A stretch of 64,000 nt of DNA, taken from contig NZ_JALEGV010000028.1 of the NCBI RefSeq assembly GCF_022763245.1, positions 97,878 to 161,877 of the forward strand, in the 5' to 3' direction. Under the pieces are notes generated by a model, which worked only from the letters and a program-made list of their open reading frames with translations, had not been told where the DNA came from and searched no databases. This stretch comes from Oricola sp. (GTDB lineage Bacteria; Pseudomonadota; Alphaproteobacteria; Rhizobiales; Rhizobiaceae). Below, in pieces: positions 44,359 through 52,450 of this stretch (position 1 is its first letter; each line of letters begins with the position of its first letter). Position numbers and translations under genes: made by a program.

Positions 44359-45438
44359 ATGCAACGGAGCAAGTCCATCGACACCTTCGCAAAGTGCCTG
44401 CGCATTGTTTCAGGGATCACCTTCATGCTTGCCTTCGGCGCGGGGCTGAGCCCCGCTGGCGCGCAGCAGCGCGTCACCGCCGACGAGTGGCGCGTCTACA
44501 CCGACAAGTTCGTGGAAGCCGAAGGCCGCGTCGTCGACAACGCCAACAAGAACATCACCCACAGCGAAAGCCAGGGATACGGCCTGCTGCTGGCCTATCT
44601 GGCGGGGCAGCCGGCCGATTTCGCGCGCATCTGGGATTTCACCCGCAAGGAACTGTTCGTCCGCGACGACGGGCTGGCGGCTTGGCGCTGGGAGCCCGAC
44701 AAGTCTCCGCATATCAGCGACTTCAACAACGCCACCGACGGCGACATCCTGATCGCCTACGCGCTCGCCCGCGCCGGGCAGGACTGGGGCGAGACCGACT
44801 ACATGAAGGCCGCCGCCAAGATCACCGCCGGCATATTGGCGAAGACGGTGGTGCGCCACGCCGGCCGCACGATCCTGCTTCCGGGCGTCGACGGTTTCAC
44901 CGCCGAAAGCCGCTCGGACGGACCGGTCGTCAATCCGTCCTACCTGATTTTCGAGGCGTTTCCCGTGCTCGCCCAGCTGGTGCCGTCGCCGATGTGGGAC
45001 GGTCTGAAGAATGACGGGCTCGACCTTCTGCGCCGCGCCCAGTTCGGCCCGGCGAAACTGCCGTCCGAATGGGTGTCTCTCGGGGGCGCGCCCCGGCCGG
45101 CCAAGGGCTTCGACGCGGTGTTTTCCTACAATGCCGTGCGCATTCCGCTCTATCTCGTGCGGGCGGGGCTGACGGAGCCGTCGCTTCTCGAACGCGTCGA
45201 GACCGGCATGGCGGACGAGGCCGGCGAGCCTTCCGTGATCGACCTGAATTCCGGCAAGCCGCTGGAACCGCTTGCCGATGCCGGCTATCGCATCATCGTC
45301 GACGCGATCGGGTGCGCCGTGCGCGGGCGGCCGGTGCGACAGGCCAATACGCGTTTCGAGCCGACCTTCTACTATCCGGCAACCCTGCAATTGCTGACCC
45401 TGGCGCATCTGCGCGAGGCGCATCCGGAATGCCTGTGA
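44359..45438 (+). CDS. bcsZ: Periplasmic endoglucanase BcsZ, glycoside hydrolase family 8
   Basis: 359 residues with a signal peptide ending SPAGAQ. Acid Glu70 in THSESQGYG and Asp127 in NNATDGDILIAYAL are the GH8 catalytic pair. Trims or edits cellulose during export. It lies 124 bp after bcsB; that gap has no gene. Confidence 0.93.
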   Translation: MQRSKSIDTFAKCLRIVSGITFMLAFGAGLSPAGAQQRVTADEWRVYTDKFVEAEGRVVDNANKNITHSESQGYGLLLAYLAGQPADFARIWDFTRKELFVRDDGLAAWRWEPDKSPHISDFNNATDGDILIAYALARAGQDWGETDYMKAAAKITAGILAKTVVRHAGRTILLPGVDGFTAESRSDGPVVNPSYLIFEAFPVLAQLVPSPMWDGLKNDGLDLLRRAQFGPAKLPSEWVSLGGAPRPAKGFDAVFSYNAVRIPLYLVRAGLTEPSLLERVETGMADEAGEPSVIDLNSGKPLEPLADAGYRIIVDAIGCAVRGRPVRQANTRFEPTFYYPATLQLLTLAHLREAHPECL

Positions 45439-45458
45439 TCCCGATCCCATAATGCCAA

Positions 45459-45501
45459 CTGCCGCGCGACGGCCCCGAACCTCGGGAACGCCACGCGGCA
45501 G
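45459..45501. terminator. Nested hairpin between convergent bcsZ and cysK
   Basis: Outer arms CTGCCGCG/CGCGGCAG enclose an inner stem CCCGA/TCGGG. It lies between two convergent stops and has no T-run on either side, so it is a possible bidirectional terminator. Confidence 0.4.
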
Positions 45502-45519
45502 CCTGGTTCATGACGTCCG

Positions 45520-46593
45520 TCAGTCCAACCGGGCGGCGGGCGTCGAGCGCGAGATCGTTTCTTCCTCTTCGTTCATGTCGGCGCCGAAGGGCTCGAACAG
45601 GGGCGTGGAGAGACAGCGTTCGCCGGTGTCGGGCAGCATCGCGAGGATGGTGGTGCCCGGCTCGGCCGTTTCGGCGATCTTCCGCGCGACGGCGAAGGCC
45701 GAACCGCCGGAGACGCCTGTGAGGATGCCTTCCTTGGCCGCCAGTTCGCGCGCCCAATGCATGCCGTCCGGGCCTGCGACGGGCGTCAGTTCCTCAAAAT
45801 AGCGGTTGTCGATCGCTTCCTGCAGCACCAGCGGCACGAAGTCCGGCGTCCAGCCCTGGATGGGATGGGGTTCGAAGGCCGGATGGCTGACCGCCGGCGA
45901 ACCGTCCGCCGTGCGTTGCTGGTCGATGCCGGAGCCGACGAGCTGCGCGTTGGCCGGTTCGGCGAGCACGATCTTCACCTCGGGGCGTTCCTTGGTCAGC
46001 CTGCGGCCGACGCCGGTGACGGTGCCGCCCGTGCCGTAGCCGGCGACGAAATAGTCGAGGCGGCGGCCGGCGAAGTCGTTCAGGATCTCCTGCGCCGTCG
46101 TGCGTTCGTGAATGTCGGCATTGGCCTCGGTCTCGAACTGGCGGGCGAGGAACCAGCCATGGGCCTCGGCCAGTTCCTGCGCCTTGCGGTACATGCCGAA
46201 GCCTTTTTCCGCGCGGGGCGTGAGCACCACCTTGGCGCCGAGCATGCGCATCAGCTGGCGGCGCTCGACCGAGAAGCTGTCGGCCATGGTCACGACCAGC
46301 GGATAGCCCTTGGCGGCGCAGACCATGGCAAGGCCGATGCCGGTGTTGCCCGAAGTCGCCTCGACGACGGTCTGGCCGGGCTTCAGCGTGCCGTTGCGTT
46401 CGGCCGTCTCGATGATGCTGAGCGCGAGCCGGTCCTTGACGGACGCGCCCGGATTGAAGGCTTCCACCTTCACATACATCGTGACGCCGTCCGGGGCGAG
46501 ATTGTTGATCCGGACCGTCGGCGTGCGGCCGATCGTGTCGAGGATGCTGTCGAAGAGCCGGGTTTCAGTGGGTGCGTTGTTTTCGGTGTTCAT
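45520..46593 (-). CDS. cysK: Cysteine synthase (O-acetylserine sulfhydrylase), paralogue without glutaredoxin
   Basis: 357 residues, ATG 46593 after AGGAC. PLP Lys53 in NPGASVKDRL, substrate loop TSGNTG and phosphate loop GTGGTVTGV are present. The C-terminal tail EEEETISRSTPAARLD resembles DEEQDIAASTPNFRIG in the second cysteine synthase (57520-59022). The two are therefore recent paralogues and this one ends where the other continues into a glutaredoxin. Follows the YgjV-like gene on the same strand. Confidence 0.9.
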   Translation of the reverse strand: MNTENNAPTETRLFDSILDTIGRTPTVRINNLAPDGVTMYVKVEAFNPGASVKDRLALSIIETAERNGTLKPGQTVVEATSGNTGIGLAMVCAAKGYPLVVTMADSFSVERRQLMRMLGAKVVLTPRAEKGFGMYRKAQELAEAHGWFLARQFETEANADIHERTTAQEILNDFAGRRLDYFVAGYGTGGTVTGVGRRLTKERPEVKIVLAEPANAQLVGSGIDQQRTADGSPAVSHPAFEPHPIQGWTPDFVPLVLQEAIDNRYFEELTPVAGPDGMHWARELAAKEGILTGVSGGSAFAVARKIAETAEPGTTILAMLPDTGERCLSTPLFEPFGADMNEEEETISRSTPAARLD

Positions 46594-46684
46594 TGTCCTG
46601 TTCTTTCCTGTTGGTGCGCCATCTCTTCGGCGCGTGGATTGTCGTGGGAGCGGGCGTCGGCCCGGCATGGGATGTTCGGGTGCT

Positions 46685-47311
46685 TCAGCTTGCGAACCTC
46701 CTTTCTTCCCGCGCGGTCATGAGGGATGCCGCGCGCAGGAGGACGGCGTGGGCGGACGCGACCCGATGCGGGAGGTCGTCCCGTTCGTGGCGGGCGTTCA
46801 GTTCGCGGATCAGGGCCGCGAAACCGAGCCCGGCGGATATGATCGCGCCGGCGAGAGCAGGGGCCGCGCCGACGGTCAGGTCGTAGCCGATGCCGAAGGG
46901 CGAGGCGGCGACCAGGAAACAGCGCATCGCGAGCGTGTCGCGCTGCATGCGTCCGATCATGATAAGGCAACAGGCCGTCATGGCGAAGAAGGAGGCGATT
47001 CCGCTCCAGGTGGCGAAGGAGATCGCGCCCACGACCGGGATGAAGACGAAGCCCATCCGGCGCAGCCAGGGGCGGTCGCCCGCGATCAGCGCGATCAGGG
47101 TCTGGGTCGCGCCGACGCTGCACACGCCGACCCCGCTCCAGGCGTCCAGCAGCGCGTAGGACGCGGCGTAGCTGGATCCGATCCCGAGCTGGACCGCGAG
47201 GATTTTGCGGCGGCTGCGAAACAGCGGCCATGCAAGTTGGCACATCAGGCCCGCGGCGCCGAAAACGGCTGCCAGGGGCGCGTCCTGGAGAAGCTGGTTT
47301 ATCCCGTTCAT
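46685..47311 (-). CDS. YgjV-like inner-membrane protein
   Basis: 208 residues with about six helices. Start ATG 47311 after GAGGAC; a longer start at 47338 has no ribosome site. The pattern LMCQLAWPLFRSRRKILAVQ with SSYAASYALLDAWSGV fits the YgjV family of unknown function. The charged C-terminus is about 40 residues. It probably shares a promoter with cysK, which starts 91 bp after its stop. Confidence 0.7.
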   Translation of the reverse strand: MNGINQLLQDAPLAAVFGAAGLMCQLAWPLFRSRRKILAVQLGIGSSYAASYALLDAWSGVGVCSVGATQTLIALIAGDRPWLRRMGFVFIPVVGAISFATWSGIASFFAMTACCLIMIGRMQRDTLAMRCFLVAASPFGIGYDLTVGAAPALAGAIISAGLGFAALIRELNARHERDDLPHRVASAHAVLLRAASLMTAREERRFAS

Positions 47312-47346
47312 GGCGTCGTCCTCGACCTTTGGGTTCATTCAGAAAG

Positions 47347-47385
47347 CAGACTTTTTGGTCTGATCTGAACATACTATTTGGTCTG
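47347..47385. promoter_or_regulatory. Repeated TTTGGTCTG, probable TetR operator
   Basis: TTTGGTCTG occurs at 47354-47362 and 47377-47385 (23 bp apart). The first also forms CAGAC-6-GTCTG (47347-47362). The repeats lie 36 bp before the YgjV-like start and before the TetR gene, so autoregulation and control of the minus-strand unit are likely. Confidence 0.5.
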
Positions 47386-47406
47386 TTATGGGAGCAACGA
47401 ATTCCG

Positions 47407-47454
47407 GGTTTCGGTTGTTTCCGGGGCCGAATGTCTTTGTTTCAGATGTTTCAG
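47407..47454. promoter_or_regulatory. GTTTC direct-repeat motif, site 1 (two copies)
   Basis: GTTTCGGTTGTTTCCGG from 47408 and GTTTCAGATGTTTCAG at 47439-47454, both with two GTTTC cores 9 bp apart. On the minus strand they read GAAAC..GAAAC upstream of the YgjV-cysK unit (start 47311). They are the first of five such sites. Confidence 0.6.
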
Positions 47455-47527
47455 CAGGCTTGCGGGATGGTTATTTGTCCCGATCTGCGCTATTCATAAA
47501 CAAACTGAACCGTATGAAATGTGCGCC

Positions 47528-48187
47528 ATGTCACGCAAAGGCCAGCAGACAAAAGAGAAGATCCTGACCACCGCCAGGGATCTCGTCATGCAGAAAGGGT
47601 TCGCCGGGACGTCGATCGACGACATCCTGAAGGGCGGTCCCTATTCCAAGGGTCAGTTCTTCCACCATTTCGGGTCCAAGGCGGATCTCGCCACCGAACT
47701 GGTGAAGTGGCACGCCGGGCGCGACATCGAGATGTTCCGCACCACGCTGGCCCAGGCGGAAACGCGCAGCGACGATCCGCTCGCCCAGATGATGCTCTTC
47801 CTGAAGATGTTCGAACGCTACATCAGCAATGAGAACGAGCCGTCGCTCGGCTGCATGTATGCGGTCTACACCTATGAGAGCATGCAGTTCGACCCCTCGA
47901 TCCGGGACTTCGTGGCCGACACGCTGCGCGACTGGACCGCGATCTATGTGCGTAAGTTCCAGGAGATCCTGGAGTGTTACGAGCCGGCGCGTCCGGTCAC
48001 CGCGCGCCAGCTCGCCGAGATGATCGTCTCGATCATCGAAGGGGCGCTTGTGCTGCAGCGTGCCTACGGCAATGTCACGATGACGGCACGGCAGTCAGCC
48101 CATTTCCGCGACTATCTCGAACTGCTCTTCGGAACCGACGGCAAGACGAATTCCGGGGAGGAGAAGCGTCTCGGCACCGCCGCCTGA
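47528..48187 (+). CDS. TetR/AcrR-family regulator
   Basis: 219 residues from ATG 47528. Helix-turn-helix at about 8-55 (KGFAGTSIDDILKGGPYSKG, then FHHFGSKADLATELV) and a divergent helical ligand domain with YEPARPVTARQLAEMIVSII, the TetR_C type seen in reactive-electrophile and NemR/AcuR-like regulators. No strong ribosome site; an earlier ATG at 47519 in the same frame is possible. Divergent from the YgjV-cysK unit. Confidence 0.85.
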   Translation: MSRKGQQTKEKILTTARDLVMQKGFAGTSIDDILKGGPYSKGQFFHHFGSKADLATELVKWHAGRDIEMFRTTLAQAETRSDDPLAQMMLFLKMFERYISNENEPSLGCMYAVYTYESMQFDPSIRDFVADTLRDWTAIYVRKFQEILECYEPARPVTARQLAEMIVSIIEGALVLQRAYGNVTMTARQSAHFRDYLELLFGTDGKTNSGEEKRLGTAA

Positions 48188-48211
48188 CGGTCCGGGCGCG
48201 CGCCCGACACC

Positions 48212-48931
48212 TCAGGTCTCGTCATAGATGTAGCCGATGCCGCGCACCGTGCGGATGACGGTCGGTTTCTGCGGATTAAGTTCGATCTTGCGGCGGATGC
48301 GCGAAATGCGGATGTCGATGCTCCGGTCGAACGGATCCCAGGAGCGGTCATGGGCGCCTTCGAGGATCTGGTCGCGGTTCAGAACCCGGCCGCGATTGCG
48401 CGCGAACAGTTTCAGCAGGTTGAATTCCATCGAGGTGAGGGGGATTTCCTCGCCGTTCTCGTCGGAGAGCTTGGCGGCCTCGAGATCGAGCCAGGTCTTG
48501 CCGAAGCGGAAGCGCTTGGGCTCGTCGCCGGCTTTCGCCCCGCCCTCCTTCGGCGCGGCCGATTTGCGCCTGAGCACCGCCTTGATGCGCGCTTCCAGTT
48601 CGCGCAGGTCCACCGGCTTGCCGAGATAGTCGTCGGCGCCGAGTTCCAGGCCGATGACTCGGTCGATGACGTCGCTTGCCGCCGTCAGCATGACGACGGG
48701 CAGGTCCTCGCCGCCGCGCAGGCTCTTCAGCACCGACAGCCCGTCTTCGCCCGGCATGTTGATGTCGAGCACGATGAGGTCCGGCGCGTCGGCCTCCACC
48801 AGCCCGCGCAATTCGGTCGCGTTGCCGGCCGGCGACACGCGGAAACCGCGTCGTGTCAGGTATTCGGCCAGCATGTCCCGGATGTCGGCCTCGTCGTCGC
48901 AGACGAGAATGTGTTGGGCGGTGTCGCTCAT
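48212..48931 (-). CDS. OmpR/PhoB-family response regulator
   Basis: 239 residues. Receiver domain with Asp pair in VCDDEAD, phospho-acceptor Asp56 in IVLDINMPG and Lys in LGKPVD; C-terminal winged helix ending RTVRGIGYIYDE. The ATG overlaps the hybrid kinase stop (ATGA), so the kinase is its likely partner. Last gene of the four-gene globin/cyclase operon. Confidence 0.93.
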   Translation of the reverse strand: MSDTAQHILVCDDEADIRDMLAEYLTRRGFRVSPAGNATELRGLVEADAPDLIVLDINMPGEDGLSVLKSLRGGEDLPVVMLTAASDVIDRVIGLELGADDYLGKPVDLRELEARIKAVLRRKSAAPKEGGAKAGDEPKRFRFGKTWLDLEAAKLSDENGEEIPLTSMEFNLLKLFARNRGRVLNRDQILEGAHDRSWDPFDRSIDIRISRIRRKIELNPQKPTVIRTVRGIGYIYDET

Positions 48932-50865
48932 GCGCCTTCTCCGGTTTCTTCGAGCATGTGCCGGGCGAGCGCCCGCAGTTCCGACGGCGCGATCGGCTTT
49001 TCAAGGAAGGGCCGGCCGGCGCTGTCGAGGAAGCCGCGCGCCGAGGGGCTCATCGTGTCGCCGGTGACGAAGCCGACGCGTATCGCCATCTCGGGCAGTT
49101 CGCGCGCGACGATCTCGTAGAAGCCGCGGCCGCCGATGCCCGGCATGTTCAGGTCGCTCAGGACGAGCGCGTAGCGATGGTTGCGGGCCAGCGTCAGGGC
49201 GGCTTCGGCGGAATCGGCGTGATCGACGTTGAAGCCGTCGCGCACCAGGATCTCGCGGATGAGTTCGGCGACTTCCGGTTCGTCGTCGACGACCAGGACC
49301 CGGGCCGGCGCGTGCTTGCCGTTCTCCGACGCCGCCTCGGCCGCGTTGACCGCCTCGTCCATGGCGACCGGCAGGCGCAGGAGGAAGGTCGCGCCGTCGC
49401 CGCGGTCCGGTTCGAGCCGGATCTGGCCGTCATGCGATGTGATCACCCGGTGGCAGAAGGCGAGGCCGATGCCGGTGCCTTTGCCGACGTCCTTGGTGGT
49501 GAAGAGCGGGTCGAAGATGCGGCTGCGGATGTCCTTGGGAATGCCGGGCCCGTTGTCGGAGACGCGCATTTCGATCATCCGCGCCGGCTTGTCGTAGCGC
49601 GCGGTGATCTCGATGCGGTCGCCGACGCCGGAAGCGGCGATGGCCTGGTCGGCATTGGTCAGCAGGTTGATGATCACCTGCACGAGCTGGTCCGCGTCGC
49701 CCATCGTCCAGGGCATTTCGCGCTCGAAATCGACATTGACCGGCACCTGCAGGCCGTTCGCGCCTGCGTTCAGCGCCTCGACGGCGGTCTCGACGGCCTC
49801 GCGCAGGCCCATCGGCGCGAGCCGGGCCGGCTGCTGGCGGGCCATCGCCAGGAACGACTTGACGATGCGGGCGCAGCGTTCGGAGGCTTCGGAGATCTTC
49901 TCCAGCCGGCGCAGCACGTCGGGATCGGTCGTTTCCTCGCGCAGCATCAGCGCGTGGCCGACGACGACCGACAGCGGGTTGTTGAGCTCATGGGCGACGC
50001 CGGCCAGCAATTCGCCGAGCGCCGACATCTTTTCGGACTGGAAGATCTGCTCGCGCTGCTCCGACAGCGTGCGCTGCATCTCGACCTCGCGCGACATGTC
50101 GACCGTGCTGGAGACGATCACTTCCTCGCCGCGATAGTCGATCACGCGGGCGGAGACCGAGCAGGGGAAGGTCGAGCCGTCGGGCCGCAGCCCCGTCACC
50201 AGCATGTCGTCGACGCGCCCGTCGGGCAGCAGTTCGGTGACGAAATCGGCGCGTTCCTCGCGGCTGGCGAAATGGTCCTGCGAATTGTGCGACGTGCCGA
50301 GCAGTTCGGTCGCGGCGGGCGAGCGATAGATGATGTGGCCGTCGCCGATGCGCGACATGATCACGTTGGCGGGGCAGGCCTCCAGCACCTTGCGCAGCAG
50401 GATGTCGGCCTGGCGCTCATGTTCCTCGAACTGGCGTTTCTCCGAGACGTCGGACTGGGTGACGACGAAGCCGCCGACGGGCGTCTGGCGCATGGCGATC
50501 TCGTGCAGCGCGCCGTTCTGGAGCTCGATCTCCAGCGTCGCGGCCGAGCTGGAACCGATCGCCAGCCGGTTCTCCATCCAGCGCAGCCGGTCGAGCGCGT
50601 CCTCCGAAATCGCGCCGCGCAGGCCAAGTTCGCGCAGGATCAATTCCCACTCCATCCCCGGTTCCAGCAGGTCCGCGATCTGCGGGTTGAGCTCGCGATA
50701 GACCGAGTTGCAGCGCACCAGCCGGGCGTCCTCGTCGAACAGGGCAAGCCCCTCCGACATCGCCTCGATGACTTCGCGAAGCATGTCGTGCGACGCGCCG
50801 CGCGTGTCGGCGGATGCTTCCGTCTCCTCGCTCTTTCTCGTTCGCGCGTCGTATCCGAGGTTCAT
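48928..50865 (-). CDS. Soluble PAS hybrid histidine kinase with C-terminal receiver
   Basis: 645 residues from ATG 50865 (ATGA overlap with the cyclase stop). No membrane helix. Two PAS domains (about 28-145 and 160-265), dimerisation helix with His292 in GVAHELNNPL, ATPase N-box NLLTNADQA and G-box DNGPGIP, then a receiver (about 523-640) with Asp571 in VLSDLNMPG. It therefore senses a cytoplasmic signal. Its own receiver implies a phosphorelay or self-inhibition before the separate OmpR-type regulator. Confidence 0.92.
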   Translation of the reverse strand: MNLGYDARTRKSEETEASADTRGASHDMLREVIEAMSEGLALFDEDARLVRCNSVYRELNPQIADLLEPGMEWELILRELGLRGAISEDALDRLRWMENRLAIGSSSAATLEIELQNGALHEIAMRQTPVGGFVVTQSDVSEKRQFEEHERQADILLRKVLEACPANVIMSRIGDGHIIYRSPAATELLGTSHNSQDHFASREERADFVTELLPDGRVDDMLVTGLRPDGSTFPCSVSARVIDYRGEEVIVSSTVDMSREVEMQRTLSEQREQIFQSEKMSALGELLAGVAHELNNPLSVVVGHALMLREETTDPDVLRRLEKISEASERCARIVKSFLAMARQQPARLAPMGLREAVETAVEALNAGANGLQVPVNVDFEREMPWTMGDADQLVQVIINLLTNADQAIAASGVGDRIEITARYDKPARMIEMRVSDNGPGIPKDIRSRIFDPLFTTKDVGKGTGIGLAFCHRVITSHDGQIRLEPDRGDGATFLLRLPVAMDEAVNAAEAASENGKHAPARVLVVDDEPEVAELIREILVRDGFNVDHADSAEAALTLARNHRYALVLSDLNMPGIGGRGFYEIVARELPEMAIRVGFVTGDTMSPSARGFLDSAGRPFLEKPIAPSELRALARHMLEETGEGA

Positions 50866-51923
50866 TGTGCCAATCCGTATCCCGAGTTCTGCTCGGCGAT
50901 GACGTCCATGCGGAAGATCTCGCCTTCCTCGCCGCCTCCGAGGTCCTTGGTGCCGAGGGATTCGCGGCTGAACTTGGCCTCGATCATCTCGGCGATGGTG
51001 GTGTCGGCGGAGATCGTCATCGGCTCGGCATGGGCACGGATGCGCACCGCGCGGGTCACGGCGGGGCCGAAGACGTCGTAGATGTATTTCTGCACGCCGA
51101 CGACCGAGCCGATCACCGCGCCGGTGGAGATGCCGATGCGGCACTGCCATTTGACGGGGTGGCTGTCGTTGCGCTGCTTGAGATAGCGCAGGAAGCGGAC
51201 AGCGGCGTTGGCGACCGACATGGCGTGGTCGGGCGCGGCGTCCGGCATGCCCGACACCGTGATATAGGCGTCGCCGATCGTCTTGATGCGCTCGCAGCCG
51301 AACTGTTCGCCGATCCGGTCGAAGGCTGAATAGATGTCGTTCAGTTCGCTGACGATGACGCCCGGATCGAGCGTCGCCACCAGCCCTGCGAAATCGCTGA
51401 AATCGAGCGTCAGCACCGAGACCGGGTCGTAGAGCCGCGGCGTGACGACGCCGAACGTCTTGTATTCCTCGTAGACCGAGCGCGGCATCATGTTGAGCAG
51501 CAGCTTTTCCACCTGCTCCTTTTCGCGCTTGATCTCGCGCGTGTTGCGCTCGACCATCATCGAGTAGGAATCGATCATCGATTCCAGTTCCTTGATGCGG
51601 GTGATGTTCTGGCAGACGAGCACCGCGATGCGTTGCCCGCCGTCCAGCGCGCGGTTGAAGTCCATCGCGACGGTCATGGTGCGGCGACGCAGCTTGAACG
51701 ACGTCTCCGTGGTGTATCGGCCGCCGTCGTTCAGCCCGGCATGCAGGGCTGCGGCGTCGAGGGCGGAGAAGATGTCCGTCAGGCGGGCTTGCGGATCCGG
51801 CTCTCCGAACCAGTCTGAAAAAGTGTCGTTGTGAAAGCGGAAGGTCAGCTCCTCGAGGTCGAGGAGCGCGACGCCGACGCCGATCGCGCGCAGGAGCTGT
51901 TCATTGATGGCTTCGATCGACAT
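50862..51923 (-). CDS. PAS-coupled class III adenylate/guanylate cyclase
   Basis: 353 residues. PAS at about 10-110, coiled coil (ESMIDSYSMMVERNTREIKR) and a cyclase domain from about 165. Metal Asp174 (LTLDFSDF) and Asp218, purine Lys214 (IKTIGDAY), adenine-type Asp283 (YDVFG) and transition-state Arg294 are present. The transition-state Asn is Thr290 (AVTRAVR instead of VNxAxR), so activity may be low. No membrane helix. Begins 3 bp after the globin stop. Confidence 0.9.
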   Translation of the reverse strand: MSIEAINEQLLRAIGVGVALLDLEELTFRFHNDTFSDWFGEPDPQARLTDIFSALDAAALHAGLNDGGRYTTETSFKLRRRTMTVAMDFNRALDGGQRIAVLVCQNITRIKELESMIDSYSMMVERNTREIKREKEQVEKLLLNMMPRSVYEEYKTFGVVTPRLYDPVSVLTLDFSDFAGLVATLDPGVIVSELNDIYSAFDRIGEQFGCERIKTIGDAYITVSGMPDAAPDHAMSVANAAVRFLRYLKQRNDSHPVKWQCRIGISTGAVIGSVVGVQKYIYDVFGPAVTRAVRIRAHAEPMTISADTTIAEMIEAKFSRESLGTKDLGGGEEGEIFRMDVIAEQNSGYGLAQ

Positions 51924-51926
51924 CGG

Positions 51927-52283
51927 TCAGTCCACCACCAGGTTCCGGCGCTGGTCGAACGCCTTGACCACCGCCTCGATGTCGTCGGGCTCCATGCCGT
52001 GATCGGCGAGCGTTTCGGCGAGGATGGTGGCCAGCGAGTCGAAATGGCGCGTGTGGATCGCCAGGTGGCGGTGCATCTTGGCGATCTGGTCGTCGGTGTA
52101 GGAGGCCGGGCCGCCGAGCAGCGACGACACGAACTTGGTCTGGTGGTCGACGATCCGCGCCATGTCGACCTCATCGAAGAACGGTCCGACCTCGTCGTCG
52201 TCGAGCAATCGGTCGTAGAGATCGAGAACGATGCGGCTGACCTTCGAGAAGCCGCCATATTTCTGGAAGAGCGTCTGTTCCAT
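51927..52283 (-). CDS. Group I truncated haemoglobin
   Basis: 118 residues from ATG 52283 (AGGAAA upstream). The truncated 2-over-2 globin pattern is clear: TLFQKYGGFSKVSRIVLDLY, Phe-Phe in VGPFFDEV, and the proximal-His region KMHRHLAIHTRHFD (His71 likely). It binds O2, NO or CO. As first gene of an operon with PAS-cyclase, hybrid kinase and response regulator, it may supply the gas signal to the cascade, which is unusual for a stand-alone globin. Confidence 0.9.
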   Translation of the reverse strand: MEQTLFQKYGGFSKVSRIVLDLYDRLLDDDEVGPFFDEVDMARIVDHQTKFVSSLLGGPASYTDDQIAKMHRHLAIHTRHFDSLATILAETLADHGMEPDDIEAVVKAFDQRRNLVVD

Positions 52284-52402
52284 TACTTGGATTTCCTGTT
52301 CAAATCGGACGCCGCTGCCTCGGGCGGCGCGCCCGTCCCTCCTGAATGCCCCGAAAAGTCTGCCCATGCTTGTTACGTCAGGCAAGCAGAAAGGGTGTCT
52401 GC

Positions 52403-52419
52403 ACGTCATTGAATGACGT
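52403..52419. promoter_or_regulatory. Perfect ACGTCATT-G-AATGACGT dyad upstream of the globin operon
   Basis: An 8-bp perfect inverted repeat with a 1-bp centre, 120 bp before the globin ATG and 32 bp after the hydrolase stop. A further ACGTCA at 52375-52380 lies closer to the globin. It could be an operator, or the hydrolase's transcription end. Confidence 0.45.
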
Positions 52420-52450
52420 AGAGGAAGAGGTACGGGCGGCGACGCCTGCG

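Noticed and set aside
41760..44477. 905-codon minus-strand open frame
   Set aside because: Antisense to bcsB; composition typical of a shadow frame.
50862..51923. Cyclase as a pseudogene
   Set aside because: Frame is complete, coupled to both neighbours, and all catalytic residues except one Asn are present.
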